From the NCBI RefSeq assembly GCF_900302445.1, contig NZ_ONZF01000008.1:122131-186130 (forward strand): a stretch of DNA of 64,000 nucleotides. The letters are read 5' to 3'. A program made the translations under genes and the position numbers. Source of the stretch: Palleronia abyssalis (GTDB lineage: Bacteria > Pseudomonadota > Alphaproteobacteria > Rhodobacterales > Rhodobacteraceae). Under the pieces are notes generated by a model. That model was given only the letters and a program-made list of their open reading frames with translations, made no database searches and was not told where the DNA came from. This document shows, in pieces, positions 44,761 to 53,859 of the stretch (positions within the stretch are counted from its first letter, which is position 1; each line of letters starts with the position of its first letter).

Positions 44761-47592
44761 TCAGCTTGAGCGTGCAGACAGAAGGTCGGCGACGCTGGGC
44801 GGCGTGTATCCCTCCTGATCCTCTTGAAGGTCGGCGACAAGGCTAGCCAGCTTGGCGTCTCTGCCATTATCGGCCAGATCCTGAAAATGCCTAGCAAGCG
44901 GGCTGGAACGATTGATAAGGACGCGGTGCCGTCCGAGGAAGACGTACGGCTTCGCATTGGGCGCTTCGAAATCGCGCAGATATAAGGTTCCGGTCCAGCG
45001 CCCCCGCACATCCGCAAGCACTTTGCCGGGCTGATGAGTATCGACCCGCTCGAGTTGCACCATTTGAAGGCAGAGATGTCCGAATTGGGGGACCGTTACG
45101 TACAATACCGAACTGTCAGGGTCTGCATCGAAAAGCATAGATGCCGAGCGATCGGATTCCATCACATAGATTGGCTCTGCCGCGCTGAAGAGGCCCGCCA
45201 GCAGGCCTTTGACGAGGGAGAGGCTAGCCTCACCTTCGTTTTCGAGCGAGATCAACCGGCCGTCGGGCATTTTGGCAATGGGCCTCTGTTGCATGAAAAA
45301 GACCTTTCCCTTGAGGGCAGGGAGTTCATCGGCTTTGGCGTAAAGCGGACCCTCTCCCGACAAAGGATGGAATTTGAACGGCATGAGGTCCGGGTGGCGC
45401 TCGCTAGCAACCTGCAATTCGTTGCCGGTGTAAACATCAAAGACGTTGCCGCCATGCATGGCCGCCTGCTGGCGTAGTGCGGTGACCGTCGCGAGCTCCA
45501 GCCCGTTAGTCTCGTCGAGGAACGCCCGATAACCATCGTGGATGAGGCGCGTCACTTCCCGCGAGAACTCTTCCGAGGAAGCGCTTTCAACGAGCTGATT
45601 GCGGTCGAGAGAATAGGAAATGCCTTGCGGTGTGAGCCGATTGGCAAAGTAGATGCCGACGCGGTCCAGATCGAAGCATATGTGGCGTTCCCTTATCGGC
45701 GCGGGAAAGCCGCACACCGTCGTCCGCGGACGACGGGAATGGCCTAACGCAGTCATCAGCGAGCTGGTCGGATTGAGAAGGAATGTCGGCCTTCCGTTCT
45801 CTATTCGATAGGCGAGGAGCAACGAGAGCTCAGTGTTGCCGAACGAGTTCCGCCACTCGAAGAGCCTTATGCCGTGTTCCTCAAGTGCGCGGTGCCGGCT
45901 GCCCAAGAGTGCCTCAAGGGGGACGTCCGGCACCACTGGAGGCACGGTTACCCGTTCCTCGTCCAGACGAAGTGTCACTGGTACTTCCGAACAAAGAATC
46001 TGGGCACAGGCGCTGGTGAATGTATCATCGATTACGACGTCGTCCCTAAGCTTGAGACGCACTTTGGTGCCGCAAGGGCGGGTGACAGGGCTGAAGACCG
46101 TGTACTCTTTGAGTTCATCAAGGGACACATCGAACGCCGTCCCACGGGCCTCGATAGCGCCATTTGGGTCACCTCGGTGGGGTTCGAACGAAGCGGTTTC
46201 GACGTAGGCTGTCTTTGCCAAGGTGAAGACTGACCAGAAACCGACACCAAAGCGAGCGATGGGAGCGTAGCCGGTAGTCGAATAGCCGGGCTCGGCCGAG
46301 CGGCTGCTTCCTACAGTAAGCAAGTTGTTTAGGATCACACGTTCGGTCATGCCGCAACCGTTGTCCTCGACCATGATCTCGTGCCGACTCCGGTCGAAGA
46401 CAACCGAGACAGCCGGTTGGTAGGCGTCTGCCTCGCTCGAATGATGCCGCCTATACCGGCAGGCTTCTACCGCGTTCTGCAGTAGTTCCCTTATCACAGG
46501 GCCGCTTTCCCTCCAGATCGCGTTTGACGCGATAAGGGCAATGACGTTGCGCTTGTTGAGCCTGACGCCGAGACGTTCGAACCGCCCTCCCGGGAACGCA
46601 AGGTTGCGAGCGAAGGGCTCTGGGCGGATGCGGAGCCGCGGAGCCATCATGCGCCGGTCAATATCGCAATAGCCCCTTATCCACCCCTCCATTTCGTCTA
46701 GCGTTCGATGCGCGAGGGCGAGAACCTCAGCTTTTTCGAAAGTACCCGAGACATTGACGCGCCCGTCGGAATCGATGGCCAAGCTATCGCCGACGCAGAC
46801 GTGCTTCATGTTCTCGATATAGGACACTCGAGCCTCTGGGCTCGGATCTTCTGCGATTGCAGCTAAGACTCCGTCGACTACCCGCGTGTCACTGAATTCC
46901 AGTGCATCGGCTACGCAAATGATGACCGCAAGTTGCCGAACATCGATTAACCTTTCCTCGGCGGCATAGGCGGCTGGGATTTCGCCTTCCAGAACGTCAA
47001 TCGACAGGTTGTGAGCACGCATGATCTTATCAAGCGCGTCGACAAGATTGACTGGCACGCTGAGGCTGCTGCTCTGCATATGAATGTAGCGCCCACCGCG
47101 CCGCGAATGCTCTCGGCGCAGATGCGACTGAAGCCGCCCATCTGTCTCCCAGCCGGACTCGTTTGCTATGCCCAGCTGTGCCAAAAGCTGGTCCGCTTCG
47201 CCCGGAAACACGGTCATCCCCAGGTCATGGGCATAGGCAGCAAGGATCAGGAGATAAATCTCGGCGGCTCCAAACTCCTCGATCCCCTGTCCATGAAGGC
47301 ACCCGGGAACGACCACCTGCTCGATCCTTCGAAGCACGCGGAAGCCATGATGTGCATCATGACGCGTGTAGTACGGGAAATGCGTCGCAGTGGTGGCCAA
47401 TATCGGGGCGACAACTTTCAGAAAGTGGGCGGCCTTCTCGGCGAGGGCAGCATCAAGCTCGACAAGGCGCTGGAACAGTCGCGTCGAGCGAAGTTCAACA
47501 AGTGGCTCACGAATTTCCAAATTGGGTCTTTCCGCCGGGCTCGATTGCTCCCTTGCATCTAGGGGGGCCGTCCGATCTGAACATTTGACCAA
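44761..47592 (-). CDS. HD domain fused to Hsp90-like ATPase
   Basis: 943 residues. The N-terminal part has an HD-type metal site: TRHDAHHG (about 76-83), AHDLGM with the HD pair at 122-123, EHSRRGGRYI, and an Asp in VADALEF. The middle has a GHKL/Hsp90 ATPase fold: N-box RELLQNAVEA (368-377), DNGCGM (410-415) and ARFGVGFWSVF (446-456). The C-terminal ~400 residues are unassigned. HD hydrolase (possibly a nucleotide or RNA phosphodiesterase) joined to an ATP-driven clamp suggests sensing plus effector activity. The start is uncertain; the frame opens at a TTG, and TTG 47520 has a better upstream GGAAAG. It is first in a three-gene minus-strand run. Confidence 0.72.
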   Translation of the reverse strand: MVKCSDRTAPLDAREQSSPAERPNLEIREPLVELRSTRLFQRLVELDAALAEKAAHFLKVVAPILATTATHFPYYTRHDAHHGFRVLRRIEQVVVPGCLHGQGIEEFGAAEIYLLILAAYAHDLGMTVFPGEADQLLAQLGIANESGWETDGRLQSHLRREHSRRGGRYIHMQSSSLSVPVNLVDALDKIMRAHNLSIDVLEGEIPAAYAAEERLIDVRQLAVIICVADALEFSDTRVVDGVLAAIAEDPSPEARVSYIENMKHVCVGDSLAIDSDGRVNVSGTFEKAEVLALAHRTLDEMEGWIRGYCDIDRRMMAPRLRIRPEPFARNLAFPGGRFERLGVRLNKRNVIALIASNAIWRESGPVIRELLQNAVEACRYRRHHSSEADAYQPAVSVVFDRSRHEIMVEDNGCGMTERVILNNLLTVGSSRSAEPGYSTTGYAPIARFGVGFWSVFTLAKTAYVETASFEPHRGDPNGAIEARGTAFDVSLDELKEYTVFSPVTRPCGTKVRLKLRDDVVIDDTFTSACAQILCSEVPVTLRLDEERVTVPPVVPDVPLEALLGSRHRALEEHGIRLFEWRNSFGNTELSLLLAYRIENGRPTFLLNPTSSLMTALGHSRRPRTTVCGFPAPIRERHICFDLDRVGIYFANRLTPQGISYSLDRNQLVESASSEEFSREVTRLIHDGYRAFLDETNGLELATVTALRQQAAMHGGNVFDVYTGNELQVASERHPDLMPFKFHPLSGEGPLYAKADELPALKGKVFFMQQRPIAKMPDGRLISLENEGEASLSLVKGLLAGLFSAAEPIYVMESDRSASMLFDADPDSSVLYVTVPQFGHLCLQMVQLERVDTHQPGKVLADVRGRWTGTLYLRDFEAPNAKPYVFLGRHRVLINRSSPLARHFQDLADNGRDAKLASLVADLQEDQEGYTPPSVADLLSARSS

Positions 47593-47614
47593 GCGGTCGT
47601 CAACGACTGCTTAG

Positions 47615-47790
47615 AAGGCGCAACGCTGACGTTCGAACGTGCCGCAGCATCCGTCACTCTGGGGCTCGGTGCGCCCTTGCGGCGGCGCAGAAAAAATCTC
47701 GGCCTTGGTCCGCTCTGAATGTCGGCTTCCACCCTTGTTGGGCGATCAGATTGTCGTCGCAGCGAAGGTCCGGAAACCGCCCATTCTGTG
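47615..47790. repeat. Dispersed island repeat, copy E (partial)
   Basis: CCGCAGCATCCGTCACTCTG, GGGCTCGGTGCGCCC and GGCGGCGCAG match the first blocks of copies C and D; the later blocks are more diverged. It fills the gap between the HD-Hsp90 gene and the IS1182-type remnant. Confidence 0.45.
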
Positions 47791-47887
47791 GGAAACACTT
47801 GTTCGCAATCGCAGGAATCGACCGCCGATACATGCGTATGCAACCTTCGTGCGAGGCTTTTTACGCTGTTTGCCGTGCGGGAAGGCT

Positions 47888-48424
47888 CTAGGTTAGTATC
47901 GACTCGTTCTGGGCGCTGGCGGCGTTGAGGAATTCATCTTTCACGCCGCATGGGCCCCGTGGTCGGAGCCTTCCGAGGCCAAAAAAGCGCTTGAAGTGAG
48001 CGAAGAGCATCCCGGCCTTCTTCCTTAGTTTCACCGAGACCTCGTTTTGCTCGGTCTCGGCGATGCCGCGGGCAATGTGTCGAGCGTATTCGTGTTCATC
48101 GCGGGTGATGGCCCTGGCATCAGCGTCCGGGCAGCATTGCTTTTTCGACGAGCAGGCCTGGCAGGTCAGTTTCAGAGCGCGGCACTTGGTCCGGCCCTCA
48201 CTGGTCGGCCCGCGGTTCGGATTGAAATAGTCCCGGCGGAACTGCTTCAGCTCGTGCCCCCCGGGGCAGATATACAGATCTTTGTCGGCGTCCCATTCGA
48301 AGTTCGGCTACCTCTAGGTGCCATCGCTGCGGCCAGACCTGTCGAATACCAGGATGTATAGCGCGATCTTGAGGTCGTCCAGCCAGCCGAGCATAGGCCC
48401 GGTAGGCACGACGCCTAGGACCCT
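47888..48424 (-). pseudogene. IS1182-family transposase remnant
   Basis: The minus strand reads MLGWLDDLKIALYILVFDRS in one frame and then, after stop codons, FEWDADKDLYICPGGHELKQ, KLTCQACSSKKQCCP and MLFAHFKRFFGLGRLRPRGP in another. This is the C-terminal part of an IS1182-type transposase with a frameshift and no 5' part. It is dead and marks an old insertion directly after the end of the next gene. Confidence 0.75.
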
Positions 48425-48442
48425 GCGTGGGGCGGTGATGCG

Positions 48443-50296
48443 TCACTCGCGGCCGCTAACGCTTCCAGCGTCTTGTTCGAGGTCCACGCGCCCGGATGCG
48501 AGCAAAGCGATATTGAAAAGATCGCTGGCCAAATCCATGTCCGTGCTAGCGATCGCCGCGCGGTAGATCGCCTGCGGGGCCCCGAACGATGACGGGCCGG
48601 GGAGGGCGATTTCCCGGGTGATCTTGCGCCGAAGGTCCGCATCCTCCATCGCCGCGAGGAATGTAAGAAGATCAGCGACATCGGCGCCGGATCCTTCGGG
48701 TGTCTCGAACCAGGCGCGGATCCCCGAAGCGACCCATTCAACGTCATCGAGATTGCCGCTTTGCAGAAGAGAGATCGCAGTGCCCAGATTTCCCACGGCC
48801 GCCGAGAGGGTCGCGCTGTAGACGTTGCCTGCGCTCATGTCCTCGGTTGCCTGCGCGACCTGCCTGGCGAGCTCCATGTGTCCGGTCTCCACGAGTGCAA
48901 AGACGAGCTCCCAGGCTGCGTCCGGGGCAATATCCTCCGCCAAATCCTCAAGATCGTAGAGATCGTCGAGGATCCCGGGGGATGGAGGATTGCCCGCCCG
49001 GATGCGCGCGACCTTTTCGCCGATGTAAAACGCGGCGCGCTCCGTATCATCGACTACCGATTCTGGTAGGTCGCCCAGCACGTCCAGGATACCGTTACGT
49101 CCGAGCTCGCCTGACGTGATACCGGCGTAAAGTGCATCCCATCGCTGGGAATAGGCGCTCTCGCGCGTTCCGAAGCCGAGAGGGATGTTGCCATTGGCGC
49201 GGTCACGTATTTCCGTCACGATCCGGCTGAGGTCGTCGGCTGACCGACCGCCCACCACGTACCAGAAGGCAGTTCTCCTGTTCGTTTCAGGGGCCATCCC
49301 TAAAACGAGGTCTGCCATGCCCGATTGCAGGACACCATCCGGCGCTTCCCTGACAAAAAGCTCGAAACCCTCGTTGGCGTAATTCGATGCCTCCTGCACC
49401 AGATTCATGGCCGTGTTCGGATCGGAAACATCGGCATACGCGGCCAGAAGGCGTCCGGAGGTGTACGAGGCCGCTCCGAAGGACTCGTAGGCCGTGACCA
49501 CAAGCTCGTCGACCGCATCGGGGTCTTCTATCCCGGCAAGCATCGCGCGGACATCCTCGCTAGACCCGCTGGCCATGATCGCGCCATGAGGGCTTTCGTA
49601 TCCAGCTTCGACCATGCGGTCGATATTCATCGCGGTGGTTGGTGGCTGCTGCGGGAGCGGAGTGTCGTACATTCTGGGTAGGGACGCGATGATCATGTCA
49701 GGCTCCGGCGCCGCTTCGAGCCCCATGATCGGACCAATCTTCTGCGAGAGTTCGATCATCTCCGGACCTCGCCCCAGTGACCATAGGGTACTGAGCAATT
49801 CCATGAATTCATCTTCGTCCATCCGCGGAAGCCATTCGCGCAGAGTATCGTCCCAGGTTTCCGTCCCGACTGTTCCAACAATCATCGCAGATGGCGATAT
49901 TTCCGCTTCCGGAAACACGATCTCCGCAACTGCGAGCAGGCATACTGCAGTGTAGTCCTCGAGGCAGGATCCCGCGATGTCATCGAGGTTGGATTGCGCT
50001 TCTTCGTAGGCAGTGCGAAGCGCAGATGGGATGAACTCGTTGAACGTGCCTCCCGTGATCAGGTGAAGACCGGCCTCCGTGGCCGCCAGATTCGCCTCGA
50101 TGCGATCGAGATACTCTACGCCTTCACGAAGCGCCTGAAGGCGGATGGCCGGGTTCTCCGTTGACCGCGCAAGCTCGTGAGCGCGGAAAGCGTCAACCAC
50201 GAGCCTCCTCGCATTCATCTCGTCGGATTGCGCGAGTGCGGCTCCGGGTCCCAGAAGCAGGAAGGCGGCCAGAGACGTCGATGACGAAAGGCGCAT
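48443..50296 (-). CDS. Large secreted helical protein, unknown function
   Basis: 617 residues with a Sec signal (MRLSSSTSLAAFLLLGPGAA). The mature part is acidic and mostly helical, with loosely repeated units (for example DDLYDLEDLAEDIAPDAAWE and NVYSATLSAAVGNLGTAISL) that look like a degenerate TPR- or HEAT-like solenoid. I recognise no enzyme motif. GGGGGATAG precedes ATG 50296; the longer frame is rejected. Its 3' end touches the IS1182-type remnant, so a few C-terminal residues might have been replaced. Confidence 0.65.
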   Translation of the reverse strand: MRLSSSTSLAAFLLLGPGAALAQSDEMNARRLVVDAFRAHELARSTENPAIRLQALREGVEYLDRIEANLAATEAGLHLITGGTFNEFIPSALRTAYEEAQSNLDDIAGSCLEDYTAVCLLAVAEIVFPEAEISPSAMIVGTVGTETWDDTLREWLPRMDEDEFMELLSTLWSLGRGPEMIELSQKIGPIMGLEAAPEPDMIIASLPRMYDTPLPQQPPTTAMNIDRMVEAGYESPHGAIMASGSSEDVRAMLAGIEDPDAVDELVVTAYESFGAASYTSGRLLAAYADVSDPNTAMNLVQEASNYANEGFELFVREAPDGVLQSGMADLVLGMAPETNRRTAFWYVVGGRSADDLSRIVTEIRDRANGNIPLGFGTRESAYSQRWDALYAGITSGELGRNGILDVLGDLPESVVDDTERAAFYIGEKVARIRAGNPPSPGILDDLYDLEDLAEDIAPDAAWELVFALVETGHMELARQVAQATEDMSAGNVYSATLSAAVGNLGTAISLLQSGNLDDVEWVASGIRAWFETPEGSGADVADLLTFLAAMEDADLRRKITREIALPGPSSFGAPQAIYRAAIASTDMDLASDLFNIALLASGRVDLEQDAGSVSGRE

Positions 50297-50766
50297 GAAT
50301 CTATCCCCCGTTTTCGTTAGGCTATGATGTCGCTTCAACGCCTGTCACCATCGAATTGTCCCCCTCATGCTGCAACCTTGGCAACTGTGACGAGCTTCTG
50401 GAAAGACACGCAACCGCACGGTCGTCGGGGGGGCTGTCCAGGCGCACGGCCTAGGCATGCTCGACTTTGCCGTGTGGCTTCAGCCGAACGAGCGGGTCAT
50501 GAGCAACGAGTTGGTGATCGCCAACGGCCTCAAGCGACCCACGATCAACATCCCAAAACCGAGAAGAACATTCTACTCTCGTCGATGCCGTTCACCCGAA
50601 ATTGGCCACCACACCGGTCGTATAGACCTTCTTTTATCTCCCGCTCATCCCTGCTGGTGAGAAGACTTTTGGCGAAGGACGGGGGACGTTCTGAAAGCCC
50701 AGGCTGATCTGACCTTCACGTTTCGAGATGCAGAAGGCTGGCAGATCATCGACGGGGCCGTCACGG
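50297..50766. other. Gene-free region, probably decayed DNA
   Basis: Between the secreted protein and the SRAP gene (470 bp). A short plus-strand frame from 50457 (MLDFAVWLQPNERVMSNELV) looks protein-like for about 40 codons and then degrades, so it may be the remnant of a lost gene. No clear RNA, repeat or promoter was found. Confidence 0.35.
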
Positions 50767-51426
50767 CTATGACGATCCAGAATCCTTACCACGCTGTCCT
50801 CCATTCTCCACTTCGAGCATCCCATCCGTCAGTGGACTTTGTAGGGCCTTCGCCTCCGCCCATTCTGCCGTGAGCCAAGTCTCCCACTCCTCCTGTTCCG
50901 TTAGGATCACCGGCATGGCTTTCGGGTGGATAGGCGCGACCTCGGCGTTCGGCTCGGTCGTCAGGAAGGCAAAGAGATCGTCTTTAGTCTCGCCGTCCTT
51001 CAGCTTTCGGATGCTCGTCCATCCTTCGACCCAGATCCCCGCAAACATCGGCGTGGCGTCGTCCGGGAAGCGGAACCAAGCATTGCCGCGGCTCTTTCCA
51101 AGGGGTTCCGCGAATGCCGTTAGCGGCACGAGACAGCGATGCTGCGGACCCAGCCAGCGCCGCCAGTGGGGCGACCCGGTGTTCCTGATGTTCGTCACAC
51201 CCCGGTCGATGCCGCTCGCGCTGTGATATTGCTTCGGGCTGGGCATGCCCCAGCGGGCGCTCTTCAGGACGATGGTCTCACCGTCCAGGTGTACGATCGG
51301 TGCGCCTTGGTCGGGATAGACCTGATCCCTGGGCTCCAGGTTGCCGAGCCGGTCGTCGACCTGCCGCCGGTCGAAGAGCCCGCGCAGCTCGTCCTGGGTC
51401 CGGGCCGCTGAATACAGATTACAGAT
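50767..51426 (-). CDS. SRAP (HMCES/YedK) DNA-protein crosslink shield, apparent ATC start
   Basis: 219 residues. SRAP proteins form a covalent thiazolidine link to abasic sites in single-stranded DNA through Cys2. Here the conserved N-terminus reads CNLYSAARTQDELRGLFD directly after an ATC codon (51426-51424), with AGGAGG six bases upstream and no ATG, GTG or TTG in frame before the previous stop. The other catalytic residues are present: Asn in TNIRNT, Glu in FAEP, and His in IHPKAMPVIL. A later ATG (51246) would lose Cys2 and the fold. It stands alone; SOS control is not visible. Confidence 0.8.
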   Translation of the reverse strand: MCNLYSAARTQDELRGLFDRRQVDDRLGNLEPRDQVYPDQGAPIVHLDGETIVLKSARWGMPSPKQYHSASGIDRGVTNIRNTGSPHWRRWLGPQHRCLVPLTAFAEPLGKSRGNAWFRFPDDATPMFAGIWVEGWTSIRKLKDGETKDDLFAFLTTEPNAEVAPIHPKAMPVILTEQEEWETWLTAEWAEAKALQSPLTDGMLEVENGGQRGKDSGSS

Positions 51427-51913
51427 GGCCGTCCTCCTAGCAGTCCCAATCCCGTTTTTCTCGATGCACCCATAAACTCAACGGCGCGCGTCAGCTATTC
51501 TATCGGGATCGAGCGGCGCTGTCCTGCTGCCTGTTCCAGCCCCCCTCGACCCCAATCCTCCGCTCTCCGTGGCTCCATATTCGAAGTGGCTTCCGCGGCA
51601 GAACGAAGGTGGAACATATACGCCGTCATCCGCGACCCCTGCAAGCCTTGGCGGAAGCGCAAGATCGTATCAGCAGCCTTCCGCCTCACGGGTTTCCGGG
51701 TTGTCCACCCCATTGGCGTGAGGTGCCGAACCGGATCGGCGCCACCATCGATGGAAATTGCGGCGGGCTGGCCGAGGGTAAAACTCCTGATTGCTTGGAC
51801 ATGCCGCAGGCATCCCGCTCGCTGCAAGGCGGGTTTGTGGCTTCGGCTGTAGTCCGCTGCGCCGCGGCGTCATAGCTTTGCTGCAACGCAACATTCCTCT
51901 GAAAGGCAGTTCC
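51427..51913. other. Intergenic region with SRAP ribosome site; no confident gene
   Basis: AGGAGG at 51433-51438 (minus strand) serves the ATC start of the SRAP gene. The rest (487 bp) contains short open frames on both strands without recognisable domains or good start sites, and presumably the promoters of the SRAP and DUF1127 genes. Confidence 0.4.
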
Positions 51914-52141
51914 ATGGCCTACGTCCAGACCCATTCCGCCGAATTCCAGTCTTCCCGCCCGAGCTTTCTGTCCCGCGCTCGCGCCGCCATCGCACGTGGC
52001 TTCGCTTACTGGATCGAGGCAAACAGCCGCGCGGACAGGATCGCCGCGCTCGAGGCGAAATCGGATGCAGACCTGGCCCGCATGGACCTGAGACGCGAGG
52101 ACATCGTGCGGCACGTCTTTCGGGACCGGATGGTCTTCTGA
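51914..52141 (+). CDS. DUF1127 family small protein
   Basis: 75 residues. The C-terminal part LAALEAKSDADLARMDLRRE-like (actual IAALEAKSDADLARMDLRRE, then DIVRHVFRDRMVF) is the Arg-rich DUF1127 helix, known in alphaproteobacteria for small proteins that bind RNA or affect phosphate and nitrogen metabolism. AAAGGCAG lies before ATG 51914. It probably forms a single transcript; a short hairpin (GCTGCGAAGCAG) follows at about 52151. Confidence 0.72.
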   Translation: MAYVQTHSAEFQSSRPSFLSRARAAIARGFAYWIEANSRADRIAALEAKSDADLARMDLRREDIVRHVFRDRMVF

Positions 52142-52245
52142 TCCCGAAAGCTGCTGCGAAGCAGTGCCAGTCTGAGGCGCGCGGGCGAGCTTCCGTGTCC
52201 TGAGCGTTTGCCCTGGACCCGCGTCTTGTCTTCACCCTCTTGTTG

Positions 52246-52527
52246 TCAGGGCGCTGGCCACGGCCAAACCGCCTTTGGCATTCCCGGTCGAGGACGCGTG
52301 ATATACGCTTGGCTAGGGACATCGGATATCCGGGATTTCGACGATCCGCGGCACGACGACGATTGGCGCTCCTGCTCCAGGCGCATGGCCCGAATGGTTT
52401 CTCCAAAGCCGGCAAAGCCATTGCGAGCGGCCTCCGCCTCTGTGCGGTGGAAACTGCGGCGCCCGATCACGGTCATGATGATCGCCGCTACGGCAACCAT
52501 GCCGCTATAGACGTAGAGAAATTCCAT
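52246..52527 (-). CDS. Small membrane-anchored protein, unknown
   Basis: 93 residues. There is one hydrophobic segment (MEFLYVYSGMVAVAAIIMTV) followed by a charged tail (RTEAEAARNGFAGFGETIRA). GGAGG precedes ATG 52527, the best start. The C-terminal 40 residues are Pro/Ser-rich and may be partly non-conserved. The gene is close to and in the same direction as the metallophosphoesterase and coiled-coil genes, so a short operon is possible. Confidence 0.45.
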   Translation of the reverse strand: MEFLYVYSGMVAVAAIIMTVIGRRSFHRTEAEAARNGFAGFGETIRAMRLEQERQSSSCRGSSKSRISDVPSQAYITRPRPGMPKAVWPWPAP

Positions 52528-52568
52528 GACCTCCGTCTCCATTCATGGCAGGGCGCCGGCCATACGCG

Positions 52569-52961
52569 TCACGATACTTGCGGCCCAACGGTTGCATCCA
52601 AATCGATGTCGATCGCCGCAAACCGCTGGCGCAATCCGGCGAATTCGACCCCGATCTCCGCGCAAAGGATTGCCAGGCGGTCAGCCGGCATGGCGGTGAA
52701 GGCCAGCTCAAGCTGAGCCAGGTCGTCGCCGTCCGGATCAAGATGCCCCGTCAGGATGTCCCGCAACCGACCGGGGGTCAGCTCCCTGTCTTTGGCGATG
52801 GCGTCGAGTACGTGCCACCTGGCAGCCGAATCAGCGCCTTGGTGGGCAGCGGACCGGAGCCGCGCGAGTTCGATGGAGGCCAATCTGAGACGCCCATCCC
52901 GATCGTCCAGCGCGTTGCGAAGCTGTGCGATCTCATCCTGCAACTGTTCAAGTTCCTTCAT
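52569..52961 (-). CDS. Coiled-coil hypothetical protein
   Basis: 130 residues. The N-terminal half is a coiled coil (MKELEQLQDEIAQLRNALDD), and the C-terminal half is a small globular helix bundle (AIAKDRELTPGRLRDILTGH). AGGAGA lies before ATG 52961. It starts 25 bases after the metallophosphoesterase stop, which suggests co-transcription with that gene. There is no recognised family. Confidence 0.6.
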   Translation of the reverse strand: MKELEQLQDEIAQLRNALDDRDGRLRLASIELARLRSAAHQGADSAARWHVLDAIAKDRELTPGRLRDILTGHLDPDGDDLAQLELAFTAMPADRLAILCAEIGVEFAGLRQRFAAIDIDLDATVGPQVS

Positions 52962-52986
52962 CCTTGTCTCCTCCGCGCCGCCGCCC

Positions 52987-53859
52987 TCATGCTTCCGCAT
53001 CGAGGTCAGACCGCCGGTCGCTGCTCGATTTCAGCGCAACCCGCCCGCGCTCGACCTTCGCCAGCCCCTGCAGCAACTGGGCGGCAATCTCGGTTTCCGG
53101 CACCTGGTGCGGGTAGCCCAGGGACACGTTGCGAAGCTCGCTCGCCCCGACCGTGAACGCACATGGCATATGCGTATGCCCGTAAACCCAAGCCGTGGGG
53201 GCGTGAGCATCGATCAGGGACGTGAGATCGGAGGCGTAGGCGGCGTCGAGGCGGGACACTGGCGGGGCCAGACACTCCGGATGGGGCGCGTGATGCGTCG
53301 CCACGATCGTGTTGCCGTCGAACGGCTCGGCCAGTTTGCCCTCGAGCCACGCGCGATGATCGGCATGGCGCCGGGCCGTATCCGCCGGCCTCGCGCGGCG
53401 GTATCCCTCGCCACCAATGCGGATGTAGCGGTAGTCGTTTATTTGCGCTTCGGCCTCGGCCATCATCGCGGCCCTGGTCGCCTCGCGGTGCCCTGCCAGG
53501 GCAAAGTCGGTCCAGAGGGTGCAGCACAGAATCCGGCAGCCGCCGAGCATGACCTCGGCCTTCTGGGCAAAGGATGCCCCCGCTTCGGTCGCGATCTCGG
53601 CCAGCCGGTCGTCCCCGTCCAGCTGGAAATCGTAATAGTCGTGGTTGCCCGGGGTGATGAAGACGCGGTCGAGCGGGACATACCGGCCGACATGCTCGAG
53701 GAGCGGGGGCCAGCGGACCTTCGGCTTGTTGCTGAGATCGCCGATGATGAAGAGCGCCTCGACCTGGTCCCAGACCGATTGCGGTACGGCCGCCAAGGGA
53801 TCGCGTCCGGCCATCAGCCAGTGATCCAGGTGCAGGTCACTGACGAACAGGATCTTCAT
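52987..53859 (-). CDS. Calcineurin-like metallophosphoesterase
   Basis: 290 residues with all dimetal motifs: SDLHLDH (residues 7-13), GDLSN (about 40), GNHDYYD (about 71), ATHHAPH (about 188) and YGHTHMP (about 225). It should hydrolyse a phosphomono- or diester in the cytosol; the substrate (nucleotide, cyclic nucleotide or RNA end) cannot be told. The start is ATG 53859. It heads a likely three-gene run with the coiled-coil and small membrane protein genes downstream. Confidence 0.85.
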   Translation of the reverse strand: MKILFVSDLHLDHWLMAGRDPLAAVPQSVWDQVEALFIIGDLSNKPKVRWPPLLEHVGRYVPLDRVFITPGNHDYYDFQLDGDDRLAEIATEAGASFAQKAEVMLGGCRILCCTLWTDFALAGHREATRAAMMAEAEAQINDYRYIRIGGEGYRRARPADTARRHADHRAWLEGKLAEPFDGNTIVATHHAPHPECLAPPVSRLDAAYASDLTSLIDAHAPTAWVYGHTHMPCAFTVGASELRNVSLGYPHQVPETEIAAQLLQGLAKVERGRVALKSSSDRRSDLDAEA

